64,000 nt of DNA from Rickettsiales bacterium (GTDB lineage: Bacteria; Pseudomonadota; Alphaproteobacteria; Rickettsiales; JAJNBL01), in assembly GCA_021156175.1 (NCBI GenBank), contig JAJNBL010000005.1:87687-151686 (forward strand), written 5' to 3'. Below are positions 27,496 through 37,289 of the stretch, in pieces (position 1 is the stretch's first letter; each line of letters opens with the position of its first letter). Made by a program: the position numbers and the translations under genes. The notes under the pieces are model-generated. The model made no database searches, was not told the DNA's origin, and was given only the letters and a program-made list of their open reading frames with translations.

Positions 27496-29250
27496 ATGAA
27501 CATCTTTTATACCATTCGGGAAGTCATCCTTGAAACACTGGAAAATCTTGTAACTGAGGGCGCTCTACCTGGCGGACTCGATACCACCGCCATTACCGCC
27601 GAACCTCCACGTGATGCCTCCCACGGCGATATCGCCACCAATGCCGCGATGGTGCTTGCAAAACCTGCGAGCAAAAATCCTCGTGAAATCGCTGAGCTAA
27701 TCGCCAAGAAGCTCAAATTTCATGATGCTATTGAACATGTCGAAATCGCAGGCCCCGGATTTATCAATCTGCGCTTGAAGCCCTCCGTATGGCAATCGAT
27801 TATGCCTGTGATTCTGGAAGAGAAAATCGGCTTCGGAAATTCGGAAATAGGCGCGGGCAAAAAGGTAAATGTTGAATTCGTCTCCGCCAACCCTACTGGC
27901 CCGATGCATATTGGCCATTCGCGCGGCGCCGTATTTGGCGATGCACTCGCACGCCTGATGATGAAAGCAGGTTACGATGTAACCCGTGAATACTACATCA
28001 ACGATGCAGGCGCACAGGTTGATACGCTCGCAAAATCAGCTTACCTTAGATACCGCGAAGCACTTGGCCACAATATCGGAGCGATTCCTGAAGGCTATTA
28101 TCCCGGTGAATATTTAATTCCTGTTGGAAAAGCGCTTGCCGATACCTATGGAAACACTTTCCTTTCCCAGGAAGAATCAGAATGGCTGCCGGTTATTCGC
28201 CGTTTTGCAATCGATGCAATGATGGCAATGATTCGCGAAGACCTTCTCGCGATGGGCGTGGAACATGATATTTACAGCTCTGAAAAAGCACTGCATGAGC
28301 GCGGTGCCGTTGATGCAGCACTCGAATATTTAGAAGCCAAAGGATTGGTTTATCGGGGGATTTTAGAGCCACCAAAAGGCAAAACACCGGAAGATTGGGA
28401 ACCGCGTGAACAGACGCTTTTCCGTTCATCTGATTTTGGCGATGATGTCGATCGTCCACTCAAGAAATCCGATGGCAGCTGGACCTATTTCGCATCCGAT
28501 ATCGCCTACCATTTGGATAAGTACCAACGCGGATTTAACCACATGATCCTGGAGCTTGGCGCGGATCATGGCGGGTACTTAAAACGCATGAAAGCGGCTG
28601 TCAAAGCATTAAGCGGCGGTGAAGCAACGCTCGAAATAAAATTCCATCAGCTCGTGAATTTCCTTGAAGGCGGTGTACCTGCAAAGATGTCCAAACGTGC
28701 CGGCACTTTTGTGACCGTACGCGACGTGATGGATAAGGTGGGACGCGATATTTTGCGCTTCATCATGCTCACCCGCAAAAATGACGTGGTATTGGATTTT
28801 GATTTCCAAAAAGTTCAGGAGCAATCGCGCGATAATCCGGTGTTTTACGTACAATATGCCCATGCTCGGGCACGCTCTGTGCTGCGTCACGCGGTAGAAG
28901 ATGCACCAGAAGCTGTACAGAAACTCGAATCGTTAAGTACCGTTGCACTACAAAAAATTAACGATGAGGATGAATTACAGCTCCTTCGTCTGCTCGCGTC
29001 ATGGCCAAGAACGGTCGAATTATCGGCACAACATCTCGAACCACACCGAATTACTTTTTACTTACAAGAAGTTGCAGCATCTTTTCATGGACTCTGGAAT
29101 AAAGGAAGAGAACATGCTACCTTACGTTTTATTATCGCTGACGATAATGAACTCACCGCTGCGCGCCTTGCGCTCGTAAAAGCGGTTTCGTTAGTCATCG
29201 CGTCCGGATTGAACGTGTTAGGGGTTAACCCCGTAGAGGAGATGCATTAA
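27496..29250 (+). CDS. argS: Arginyl-tRNA synthetase
   Basis: ArgS charges tRNA-Arg. The 584-residue class I enzyme has an N-terminal Add-1-like domain, [15 protein letters not shown] with HIGH at residues 138-141, the KMSKS equivalent PAKMSKRAG, and a C-terminal helical anticodon-binding domain. The start at 27496 gives the usual N-terminus; the frame is open to a TTG at 27433. Its stop codon overlaps the start of the next gene (TAATG), so the SPOR protein is translationally coupled to it. Confidence 0.96.
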   Translation: MNIFYTIREVILETLENLVTEGALPGGLDTTAITAEPPRDASHGDIATNAAMVLAKPASKNPREIAELIAKKLKFHDAIEHVEIAGPGFINLRLKPSVWQSIMPVILEEKIGFGNSEIGAGKKVNVEFVSANPTGPMHIGHSRGAVFGDALARLMMKAGYDVTREYYINDAGAQVDTLAKSAYLRYREALGHNIGAIPEGYYPGEYLIPVGKALADTYGNTFLSQEESEWLPVIRRFAIDAMMAMIREDLLAMGVEHDIYSSEKALHERGAVDAALEYLEAKGLVYRGILEPPKGKTPEDWEPREQTLFRSSDFGDDVDRPLKKSDGSWTYFASDIAYHLDKYQRGFNHMILELGADHGGYLKRMKAAVKALSGGEATLEIKFHQLVNFLEGGVPAKMSKRAGTFVTVRDVMDKVGRDILRFIMLTRKNDVVLDFDFQKVQEQSRDNPVFYVQYAHARARSVLRHAVEDAPEAVQKLESLSTVALQKINDEDELQLLRLLASWPRTVELSAQHLEPHRITFYLQEVAASFHGLWNKGREHATLRFIIADDNELTAARLALVKAVSLVIASGLNVLGVNPVEEMH

Positions 29251-30536
29251 TGGTAATACGTCGTAAACAGACAGAACAGGAACTTGGACATTATCAAGAG
29301 CCGGGAGAGGGTTATGAGGAACTTTCGGAAGAAGAAATTGATGAGTTCGTGGATGATTATCTGATCGACGACCAGGAGCGCAAAAAACATTCCGGCTTCC
29401 GACGCTTTATCCGCGCGGTCATTACACTTGCCGCCTTTGTATTCTTTGGAGTGTTGGCGTTCTATGCCTATGAATTCGGGATTATCCCGCGTGACCCTTC
29501 TCAGCTCCCAGTTATCAGCGCCGATGAAGCGCCATTCCGCGTCAAACCAGACGAGCCCGGTGGAATGGAAGTGCCTAACCAGGATAAAACTGTCTATGGC
29601 GCAATGCAAGGAGATCAAACACCTCCACCAGTAGAGCAAGTCCTTCCTGCTCCAGAAGAACCTGTATCCGTCGATACCATCGAGAACCAAGAGAAAAAAC
29701 CTGAGGATGCTTCCAAAAAAGAAGGACTTCAAAAAGAGTTAGGTGCACTGGAAGACGGATGGAAGGATCAAGGCACTCTGAAAGACGATGAGTTGTCGCC
29801 ACTTGATGAGTTAAGCGCTGAGCCTACCGATTTAGCGCCTTTAGGAAAAGATGACGAAGATATTGAGGTCGTAGGCACTCCACCTGCTGCTGTACCGGCA
29901 ATCCCAAGCCCTGCACCAGTTGTAACACCTGCAGCCCCAGCTCCTAAAGCAGAAAAACCGAAAACAGCAGAAGCTGTGAAGCCTAAAGCTGCTGAGGTGA
30001 AGAAAGCTACTTCAGAAAAAGCAGCGCCTGCACCGAAAGTGGCAGAAGCTTCAAAACCTGCTCCAGCGCCTGTTCCTGCTAAGCAAGAGGCAACATCTTC
30101 GATGGAATATTTACGCCAGCAGGAAGAAGCCCTAAAGGCCAAAGAGGCAACAGCTGCCCCTGTCAAACAAGCGAGCACTGTGCCTTCTGCGCAAGAGAGA
30201 ATGGCAGAAGAACTTCCTATGAAACCACTTGTGCAAGCTGACGTGACGAAGGTTGAGAAACCTACAAAACCGTTGAGCGGTGCTGCGACAGGAGCCTACC
30301 GTGTTCAGCTCGGCGCCTTTAAATCAGAGCCTGAAGCCAAAGAACAATGGCAACAGATTGTGAAACGCAACACTTCGTTGCTCCAGAACCTTACCGTATC
30401 TATGGAGCGCGCAGACCTGAAAGAGAAAGGCATATTTTATCGCTTAAAAGCAGGCCCATTTGCTTCGCGTTCTGAAGCACAAGTCGTCTGTGATGCCTTG
30501 ATAAAAACGGGTCAGGGATGCTTTGTAGCGAAATAA
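29250..30536 (+). CDS. SPOR-domain membrane protein
   Basis: The 428-residue protein has an acidic cytoplasmic N-terminus (about 50 residues), a single membrane helix (about 52-75), and a long Pro/Ala/Lys/Glu-rich periplasmic linker. It ends in a SPOR domain (YRVQLGAFKSEPEAKEQWQQI ... FYRLKAGPFASRSEAQVVCDAL) from about residue 350. SPOR domains bind denuded septal peptidoglycan, so a division-site role is likely. The argS-SPOR pairing with overlapping codons is common in alphaproteobacteria. Confidence 0.88.
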   Translation: MVIRRKQTEQELGHYQEPGEGYEELSEEEIDEFVDDYLIDDQERKKHSGFRRFIRAVITLAAFVFFGVLAFYAYEFGIIPRDPSQLPVISADEAPFRVKPDEPGGMEVPNQDKTVYGAMQGDQTPPPVEQVLPAPEEPVSVDTIENQEKKPEDASKKEGLQKELGALEDGWKDQGTLKDDELSPLDELSAEPTDLAPLGKDDEDIEVVGTPPAAVPAIPSPAPVVTPAAPAPKAEKPKTAEAVKPKAAEVKKATSEKAAPAPKVAEASKPAPAPVPAKQEATSSMEYLRQQEEALKAKEATAAPVKQASTVPSAQERMAEELPMKPLVQADVTKVEKPTKPLSGAATGAYRVQLGAFKSEPEAKEQWQQIVKRNTSLLQNLTVSMERADLKEKGIFYRLKAGPFASRSEAQVVCDALIKTGQGCFVAK

Positions 30537-30556
30537 ATGGTTCGGCGCGTACAGGC

Positions 30557-30584
30557 TTGATTTCTGAAAAGACAAGCCTATACT
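30557..30584 (+). promoter_or_regulatory. Candidate sigma-70 promoter of the PpiC lipoprotein gene
   Basis: TTGATT (30557-30562) and TATACT (30579-30584) are separated by 16 bases. They lie 82 bases before the start codon. Confidence 0.5.
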
Positions 30585-30665
30585 CCCTCCATAGTTTTTA
30601 GGGTCTATAATTTTTATCAAATCTCTGCAAAAACAGCAGAGAGGTATTCACTCAAGGAGGAATCT

Positions 30666-31646
30666 ATGCAAACCACTCTGCGTAAGGGATTATTACTTTC
30701 TACTATTCTTGCAACCACCATTGCACTCTCGGCGTGCAAAGAAGAGCAAGGTGCCAAAACGGCAGATACCAGTCCAGTCGTTGGCAAATATGAGGGCGGC
30801 ACCATCACGCTCGATGAAGCAAATACAAAATTACAAGAACTACTGAATTCTCAAGGCGCACAAGGCCTGAATCTGACCTTCTCAACACTTGAGCCAGAAG
30901 CCCAAAAAAATCTTTTGCTTGAAGTTGCCATCCAACGCACAATTGATGAAGAAGCAAAGAAAACCGATTTCTCCAAAGATCCTGATATCAATGAGGCAAT
31001 TGAAAATCTTCGCGCACGTCTTTCTAAACAAAAATTCTTGATGAAAAAAGGCGAAGAAAGCGTTACCGATGCAGCGGTTCAGGCAAAATATGACGAACTC
31101 AAAAAAGACCTCGAAGGCAAGGAAGAATTCCATGTCCGTCATATCCTCGTGAAGACAGAAAAAGAAGCATGGGATATATACCGTAAAATCCAATCCGGCG
31201 AAGATTTTGCAAAATTGGCGGAAGAACATTCAACCGACACTTCAAATAAAAGCAAAGGGGGTGATCTGGGTTATGTAATGAAAGGCCAGCTCGTACCAGA
31301 GTTTGAAAATGCAGCTTTCGCACTTTCTGCAGGACAAGTCTCTCAACCGGTGAAAACCGATTTCGGGTTCCACGTGATTCGTTTGGAAGAGAATCGTGCG
31401 GCTCAGGCTGCTGAGTTTGATAAGGTGAAAGACCGCATCAAACAAACGCTTGCAGCACAAGCGATCAAAGAGTACATGAAAACGCTTTCTGAGAAAATAA
31501 ATGTGGAAGCTGTAGCTTCAGAAACACCTACCAAAACCGAAGAAGCAGCTCCTGCTGAAAGCGCGGCTCCGGCTAAAGATGCGGCTCCGACTGAAGGCAC
31601 AACACCGGCGGAAGGCGAAGAAAAATCAGAAGAGCATAAAGACTAG
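30666..31646 (+). CDS. PpiC-type peptidyl-prolyl isomerase lipoprotein (PrsA/SurA-like)
   Basis: The 326-residue product is a periplasmic foldase. It has a lipoprotein signal peptide with lipobox LSAC (Cys24), a helical SurA/PrsA-like N-domain, one parvulin domain from about residue 155 to 245 (FHVRHILVKTEKEAWDIY ... GGDLGYVMKGQLVPEFENAAF ... TDFGFHVIRLEE), and a Pro/Ala/Glu-rich C-terminal tail. A strong AAGGAGG site precedes the ATG. A sigma-70 promoter and a terminator bracket the gene, so it is monocistronic. Membrane-anchored help with outer-membrane protein folding is the likely role. Confidence 0.9.
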   Translation: MQTTLRKGLLLSTILATTIALSACKEEQGAKTADTSPVVGKYEGGTITLDEANTKLQELLNSQGAQGLNLTFSTLEPEAQKNLLLEVAIQRTIDEEAKKTDFSKDPDINEAIENLRARLSKQKFLMKKGEESVTDAAVQAKYDELKKDLEGKEEFHVRHILVKTEKEAWDIYRKIQSGEDFAKLAEEHSTDTSNKSKGGDLGYVMKGQLVPEFENAAFALSAGQVSQPVKTDFGFHVIRLEENRAAQAAEFDKVKDRIKQTLAAQAIKEYMKTLSEKINVEAVASETPTKTEEAAPAESAAPAKDAAPTEGTTPAEGEEKSEEHKD

Positions 31647-31672
31647 TCTTCTTTTTAAGAAAATATTTTTAG

Positions 31673-31706
31673 AAAAACCGGGGCTTATCCAGCTCCGGTT
31701 TTTTTA
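31673..31706. terminator. Rho-independent terminator between ppiC and mnmC
   Basis: A stem of AAAAACCGG/CCGGTTTTT plus three more pairs is followed by a T-run on plus. It also overlaps the last codons of mnmC on minus and could serve both convergent genes. Confidence 0.85.
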
Positions 31707-33644
31707 TTTCCCTCGACGTAATGTACGCATCAGAAAACGTCCTGGATGTAACGCATCTACCAAGTTTTTCGGCAAAGGCAGCGGCTCACCTTCAATGAGT
31801 GCAGCAAGATATTCGGATGCAAGCGGCGTCGTTGTAATCCCGCGCGCACCATACGCGGTCGAAATATAAAGTCCTGGCTGATAATGCGCTACCGGATACA
31901 GTGCCGACCCTCCTTTTGCTCCACCTTCATGGTGTCCCACATATGCATGCAAATAGAATTCACTCTCCGGCACCGCACCTATCACAGGTAATTTATCTTG
32001 TGTTGCCACACGGAAACCCACTTTTTGTCCAATCGATTCCGCTTTTCCTCCCAGCGAAGAAAACCGATTCTGATTTTCTTCTGTGTCTTCGTGTGTTGGA
32101 GTAGAATTTCTATTATCAGGATGAAAACTTGCTCCCACCCAATGCGTACCTTCATGAGCCGGTAATATCTGCCCATCCTGAGAGAGCACCGTTTTAAGCC
32201 CACGGCTCAAAGCTGTTTGAGGAAATTGATCAAGCTGTCCACGAATGACTCTCAGAGGCACCCAAGAGGTTTCTGCTAGCCGTGTCACCTCCTCTCCTTG
32301 CGCAAGAACCACCACCGGCGCAGAAGCAATAAGCTTGCCATTCTCCGCCCTCACCTTCCATTCTCCATCTCCACGAACAAGAGAGAGCGCCTCCGTATGC
32401 AAGATCAATCGTATCCGATCCGCATAGGCTTCCACCTGCGCCTTACACAACTCCCGTGGGGCAATCCACCCAGCGTTGGGATAAAATATTCCACCTTGTG
32501 CAAGCGTAACTCCCGCAAGCTCGGATGCCTCTTTTGCATCTACAGGATATGCCACATCCGGCAACGAAGATTCGCTCTCTTCCACCTCGAGCACTCCACA
32601 TGCTTCACGCAAGACATGAGGGAAAGCATCGAAGTGATGATGAGCATATAAAAAAGCAGCCAGTGTCGAATGCCCGATCGGGTCTTCTGCCATCGAACGA
32701 TGCGGCAGAAGCGGCATATAAATACCTTGTGGATTTGATGAACTTTCACGCGCCAATTCCGGATGGCGTTCAATAAGCGTGATGTCCCAACCGCGACGGC
32801 CAAGCGCATAAGCCGCGCCTGTTCCCGCAAGCCCACCACCTATAATGATTGCCCGTTTCGTTTCACAATGAGAGGAGGGAGGAAAATACCACGGCTTTTC
32901 CGATTTTGTATAAGTGCCAGTTCGAGTCCGACCCGAGGCATCAAACTTCCCCACCAGCATCTGCCATTTCCGGCCAAATCCCTTTTTCCGTGTTACCTCA
33001 AATCCTTGAGCCTGGAGTGCTCTTCTGACAAACCCCGCCGCGGTAAAACTACTGAAAGTGCCAGCCTCATTCGTGAGCCTGGCGATATGCGGAAATAACG
33101 TCTCTTCCCACATTTGGGGATTCTTTGCCGGCGTGAAACCATCGAAGAACCAAGCATCAACCTGGGCATGAAGCTCCGGAAGCACATCAACAATATCGCC
33201 GAAACACAAAGTGAGCGTTACCCGATCGTTTAAGTGATGGCGGTGATATCCAGAAACTAAGAGGGGGTAGTGGGATAATAAGATTTGGGAAAACGCCGCA
33301 AGCTCGGGCCAATTCTGATACGCCCGTGCTAGATCCTCACGCGTAAGCGGATGTTTTTCGATCGAAACTAGCGAGAGCCTGGCACTCTTAGGAGCTGTCT
33401 CCTCCCATAATTTCCACGCCGCCAGGATATTCAATCCTGTGCCAAATCCCGTTTCTGCAATGGTGAAATGCGCATTTTCTGGAAGCGCAGAAAAACGTTC
33501 CGCAAGCCTGTTTCCTTCCAAGAAAACATACCGCGTTTCCGCCAAGCCTTCGCCTGCAAAATAAACATCATCAAAGGCAACAGAATAAGGAAAACCTTCC
33601 TCTGTCCAGGTGATATGCGCAGAGCTGATAGATGTAAAGGGCAT
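31704..33644 (-). CDS. mnmC: Bifunctional tRNA wobble-uridine modification enzyme MnmC
   Basis: MnmC completes 5-methylaminomethyl-2-thiouridine at tRNA wobble positions. Its FAD domain removes the carboxymethyl group and its methyltransferase domain adds a methyl group. The 646-residue protein is a full fusion: an N-terminal SAM methyltransferase (FTIAETGFGTGLNILAAWKLW, then DAWFFDGFTPAKNPQMW near residue 170-185), and a C-terminal FAD oxidoreductase starting at IIIGGGLAGTGAAYALG (about 267). The end has IPAY-like GARGITTTPLASEYLAALI. It is convergent with ppiC over a shared terminator. Confidence 0.93.
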   Translation of the reverse strand: MPFTSISSAHITWTEEGFPYSVAFDDVYFAGEGLAETRYVFLEGNRLAERFSALPENAHFTIAETGFGTGLNILAAWKLWEETAPKSARLSLVSIEKHPLTREDLARAYQNWPELAAFSQILLSHYPLLVSGYHRHHLNDRVTLTLCFGDIVDVLPELHAQVDAWFFDGFTPAKNPQMWEETLFPHIARLTNEAGTFSSFTAAGFVRRALQAQGFEVTRKKGFGRKWQMLVGKFDASGRTRTGTYTKSEKPWYFPPSSHCETKRAIIIGGGLAGTGAAYALGRRGWDITLIERHPELARESSSNPQGIYMPLLPHRSMAEDPIGHSTLAAFLYAHHHFDAFPHVLREACGVLEVEESESSLPDVAYPVDAKEASELAGVTLAQGGIFYPNAGWIAPRELCKAQVEAYADRIRLILHTEALSLVRGDGEWKVRAENGKLIASAPVVVLAQGEEVTRLAETSWVPLRVIRGQLDQFPQTALSRGLKTVLSQDGQILPAHEGTHWVGASFHPDNRNSTPTHEDTEENQNRFSSLGGKAESIGQKVGFRVATQDKLPVIGAVPESEFYLHAYVGHHEGGAKGGSALYPVAHYQPGLYISTAYGARGITTTPLASEYLAALIEGEPLPLPKNLVDALHPGRFLMRTLRRGK

Positions 33645-33737
33645 GCGTTAGAATTATCTCCGAGAAACTAAGTCGCATCCCGCATTCGCTAGCACGCAGT
33701 GAGAAGGTTTCATGTTCCCGTCAAGCCCGTGAATACA

Positions 33738-33944
33738 CTATCTTTTTCTGCCGTACTCTGCCATCACATCCGTGATGCTGCGGTAATCTGTATCCGGCAA
33801 CCCTTGGAGCATATCAAGCACATCCGCTTCCGCTCTATTTTTTTGTGCCTGGGTAATTAAATCTCTCTTACGCGCAGGGAAATGTATCCCTTTTAAATGC
33901 GCCGTAATATTTGATGGCGATTGGCCGCCCATTCCGCGTGTCAT
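33738..33944 (-). CDS. DUF2795 family small protein
   Basis: The 68-residue protein matches the DUF2795 pattern: SPSNITAHLKGIHFPARKRDLI, then an A/E-rich helix and LPDTDYRSITDVMAEYG. Its size and helical pattern fit the family, whose function is unknown. AAGGAG lies six to eight bases before the ATG. It stands alone between mnmC and thrC. Confidence 0.8.
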   Translation of the reverse strand: MTRGMGGQSPSNITAHLKGIHFPARKRDLITQAQKNRAEADVLDMLQGLPDTDYRSITDVMAEYGRKR

Positions 33945-34036
33945 AACCTGTCTCCTTTGACCAAAAAATAGACTTCATATGAGTCATAAAATCAGGTTAG
34001 GAAGACCGCAATAAAATGGCTATTACAATAGAGACT

Positions 34037-35431
34037 TTAGCCTATCTTTTGCGCGACATATTCCCGCACAGCCTTGGGATCATTCGGCAGCACTTCGTAA
34101 CGTTCTTCGCGACTCATTAGATCGGAAAGATGTGGCGGCAACCCGACTTCATCTAATCCCGCCTTCTTTACGGCCTCAGAAAATTTCGCCGGATGCGCCG
34201 TCGCAAGCACGATCATCGGAACTGTCTTATCCCACCAGGTTTCAATTCCGGCTTTCACACCCACCGCAGTGTGCGGATCGAGGATTTCCCCACCGCATGT
34301 CTTAAATACATTAGCGATCGTTTCAATGGTGGCCTTATCATCCACGCTATAGCTCGTAAACAGCGCTCTAGCTTTTTCCAAACGATGCGGTTCAATCACC
34401 ATTTTTCCGTTCTTGGAATCATCCATCAACTTCGCAATCGCCACCCCATCACGATCATAAAGATCAAACAACAAACGCTCAAAATTACTCGACACCATAA
34501 TATCCATACTCGGCGACAGCGTGTGCTCCAGCGCATGGCGGCTATAATCATTTTGGGATATGCACCGATGCAGGATATCGTTCTTATTCGTTGCGACGAC
34601 GAGCTGCGTAATCGGCAGCCCCATTTTGCGCGCCAAATAGCCTGCAAAAATATCCCCAAAATTCCCGGTGGGCACTGAAAACGCAACACTACGTGCAGGC
34701 GCGCCCAAGCTCAAGGCAGCATAAATATAATACACGATCTGCGCCATAATCCGCGCCCAGTTGATTGAATTGACCGCCACAAGCTTCCGCCCCTTAAGGA
34801 ACGATTGGTCGGCAAAACTTTCCTTCACAATCGCCTGGCAATCGTCGAAATTTCCTTCCATAGCGATATTAAAGACATTATTCGCCAAAACAGTTGTCAT
34901 TTGCCGGCGCTGCACATCGGACACGCGTTTATGCGGATGCAGGATAAACATATCGACGTAATCGGAATGGCGGCAACCCTCAAGCGCGGCAGAGCCCGTA
35001 TCGCCTGACGTTGCGCCCATTATCACCACGCGCTCTTTGCGCTTTTTCAGCACATAATCCAGCAACCGGCCAAGGAGCTGGAGGGCAAAATCTTTGAAGG
35101 CCAGCGTTGGCCCATGGAAAAGCTCCAGCACCCATAAATTCCGGTCAAGCTGAACCAGCGGGGCTATGGCCTTATGGCTAAATGTGGCATAGCTTTCCTG
35201 AATAATCCGGCGGAAATCAGCCTCAGGAATTGCCCCTTCCACGAATGGGTACATAACCTTGAAGGAAAGTTCGGTATACGAAAGGCTGCTCCAGGAAGCT
35301 AAGGTTTCAGGCGTATAAAATGGCAATTTTTCAGGCACATAAAGCCCCCCATCGCTCGCAAGCCCTGCAAGCAATACATCCTCAAAGCCCAAAACAGGCG
35401 CTTTCCCTCGGGTACTGATATAACGCATCAT
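34037..35431 (-). CDS. thrC: Threonine synthase
   Basis: ThrC makes threonine from O-phosphohomoserine with pyridoxal phosphate. The 464-residue protein has the N-terminal MRYISTRGKAPVLGFEDVLLAGLASDGGLYVPE block, the PLP Lys113 in LAFKDFALQLLG, and the phosphate-binding ATSGDTGSAAL segment. This is the longer class of proteobacterial and fungal type. Either of the first two ATGs could be used. asd, which supplies the pathway, is at 10.8 kb. Confidence 0.96.
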   Translation of the reverse strand: MMRYISTRGKAPVLGFEDVLLAGLASDGGLYVPEKLPFYTPETLASWSSLSYTELSFKVMYPFVEGAIPEADFRRIIQESYATFSHKAIAPLVQLDRNLWVLELFHGPTLAFKDFALQLLGRLLDYVLKKRKERVVIMGATSGDTGSAALEGCRHSDYVDMFILHPHKRVSDVQRRQMTTVLANNVFNIAMEGNFDDCQAIVKESFADQSFLKGRKLVAVNSINWARIMAQIVYYIYAALSLGAPARSVAFSVPTGNFGDIFAGYLARKMGLPITQLVVATNKNDILHRCISQNDYSRHALEHTLSPSMDIMVSSNFERLLFDLYDRDGVAIAKLMDDSKNGKMVIEPHRLEKARALFTSYSVDDKATIETIANVFKTCGGEILDPHTAVGVKAGIETWWDKTVPMIVLATAHPAKFSEAVKKAGLDEVGLPPHLSDLMSREERYEVLPNDPKAVREYVAQKIG

Positions 35432-35598
35432 GGCTAATTACCTGCAATTAGGGTGTTATGGCATCTTCTGGCATCATACGAATTTCAGCCTGGAGTGCAA
35501 GGGGGCACATATGGCTATATATAAGACTTCTGGTGTTCTCTCCCTTAATATGCTAGGATTCTGCCAAATTCCATGAACGAACCAAAAGAGTATACGGG

Positions 35599-36534
35599 AT
35601 GAGCGTCGAGCCCATACAAACCACCGAAAACCCTCCGGTGAAAGAGCGTCTTAAAAAGCCAGACTGGATCCGGGTGAAAGCGCCTATCAGCCCTGCTTAT
35701 AACTCTACGCGAGACCTCATTCGCGCGAAAAAACTCAATACCGTCTGCGAAGAAGCAGCGTGCCCGAATATCGGCGAATGCTGGGAGAAAAAGCATGCGA
35801 CCGTGATGATTTTGGGTTCTGTGTGCACCCGCGCTTGCGCCTTTTGTAATATCCTCACTGGCATGCCCGATAAACTTGATCCGCATGAACCGGATCGCTT
35901 GGCCGAGGCCGTTGCCGAACTGGGCTTGGAGCATATGGTGATTACATCGGTTGACCGCGATGATCTGCCCGATGGCGGAGCGCACCAATTTGTCCGATGT
36001 ATTGAACGTATTCGCGAAACCTCACCTGGTACCACGATTGAGATTCTAACACCGGATTTCATGCGTAAACCCGGCGCGGTAGAGGCCATTGTTGCTGCAA
36101 AGCCGGATGTCTATAACCACAATATCGAAACCGTACCGGGCTTGTACCCCAAAATCCGGCCAGGTGCGCGTTATTTCCACTCGCTGAACTTACTCTATAA
36201 TGTGAAGCAGCTTGATCCTTCCATCTTCACCAAATCCGGCATCATGGTGGGTTTGGGCGAAGAGAAAGCGGAAGTCCTTCAGGTAATGGATGATTTACGC
36301 GCGGCGGATGTTGATTTCATGACCATTGGCCAATATCTCCAGCCAACGCCTCGCCATGCCACCGTTGAGCGCTTTGTGACGCCCGATGAATTCCGCTATT
36401 ATGAACGTATGGCAAAGTGCAAAGGATTCCTGATGGTTTCATCCTCGCCGCTTACGCGTTCTTCGTACCATGCGGGAGATGATTTCGCGAAACTTCGTGC
36501 TGCACGGGAAGAAAAACTTGCATCCAAAGCCTAA
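35599..36534 (+). CDS. lipA: Lipoyl synthase
   Basis: LipA inserts two sulfurs into octanoyl groups on lipoyl domains by radical SAM chemistry. The 311-residue protein has both clusters: the auxiliary C50-x4-C55-x5-C61 and the radical SAM C76-x3-C80-x2-C83. The C-terminal Ser ligand region [11 protein letters not shown] is present. The start codon ATG at 35599 follows ACGGG. It converges with a lone ABC ATPase gene, four bases apart. Confidence 0.97.
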   Translation: MSVEPIQTTENPPVKERLKKPDWIRVKAPISPAYNSTRDLIRAKKLNTVCEEAACPNIGECWEKKHATVMILGSVCTRACAFCNILTGMPDKLDPHEPDRLAEAVAELGLEHMVITSVDRDDLPDGGAHQFVRCIERIRETSPGTTIEILTPDFMRKPGAVEAIVAAKPDVYNHNIETVPGLYPKIRPGARYFHSLNLLYNVKQLDPSIFTKSGIMVGLGEEKAEVLQVMDDLRAADVDFMTIGQYLQPTPRHATVERFVTPDEFRYYERMAKCKGFLMVSSSPLTRSSYHAGDDFAKLRAAREEKLASKA

Positions 36535-36538
36535 ACAC

Positions 36539-37267
36539 TTAGGCTGCAAAATCTATCGCTTCTAAAAATGCCCGCTCCAGGCTCTTACCCGGATAACGCG
36601 TTGTGAACTCTTCCGGCGTTCCGGTAAACACAATCTGGCTCTCATGCAAGATCGCAATCCGATCACAAATTTCTTCAATATCGGACAAAATATGCGAGCT
36701 GAAAAAAATACTTCTCCCTTCTTTGCTTGCGGCTTGAAGGAGATTTTTCAGTTGAATCCGCGCACTTGGATCCAAACCACTCATCGGCTCATCCAAGATC
36801 ATCAATGGCGCATCGGATAAGAAAACCGAAATTAACCCAAGTTTCTGTCCCATCCCTTTGGAATAAGTATCCACTCGACGCTCGAGTGCTGCATTATCCA
36901 AGCCCAGAGCAGTCGCATAACGGCAAGCGCACTCTTTATCGTACGGCTTATTATAAAATCCAAGCGAAAGCGAAAGAAACTCATGACCTTTAAGCAATGG
37001 TGATGGAGTGAATTTTTCAGGCAAGAAAGAAATATGCCGACGGCTGATCGGAGATGTGGCCGCTTCGCCAAAGAATGTGACATTGCCTGCACCGGCATTC
37101 AACAAATTCAGCACAATTTTAATAAGCGTTGTTTTCCCCGCACCGTTTAAACCGATGAGTCCCAGTATTTCGCCTGGTTGTACGGATAGTGATACATCCT
37201 GAAGCACCTGACGTTTGCCGAAGAATTTGAGAACGCCTTCGATAGAAAGCGGCAATGACAACCCCAT
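36539..37267 (-). CDS. ABC transporter ATP-binding protein (no permease nearby)
   Basis: The 242-residue ATPase has Walker A GLNGAGKTT, signature YSKGMGQKLGL (a variant of LSGGQ typical of ABC-2/NatA-like exporters), Walker B LMILDEPMSGLDP and the switch His in FFSSHILSDIEEI. The start at ATG 37267 has GGTGGGGG upstream; the frame extends four codons to a GTG. No membrane permease gene is adjacent; upstream on the same strand is the MshK-like gene, 22 bases away. The ATPase may therefore be transcribed with the envelope operon. Confidence 0.88.
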   Translation of the reverse strand: MGLSLPLSIEGVLKFFGKRQVLQDVSLSVQPGEILGLIGLNGAGKTTLIKIVLNLLNAGAGNVTFFGEAATSPISRRHISFLPEKFTPSPLLKGHEFLSLSLGFYNKPYDKECACRYATALGLDNAALERRVDTYSKGMGQKLGLISVFLSDAPLMILDEPMSGLDPSARIQLKNLLQAASKEGRSIFFSSHILSDIEEICDRIAILHESQIVFTGTPEEFTTRYPGKSLERAFLEAIDFAA

Positions 37268-37289
37268 AGGCACCCCCACCTAAATTCTG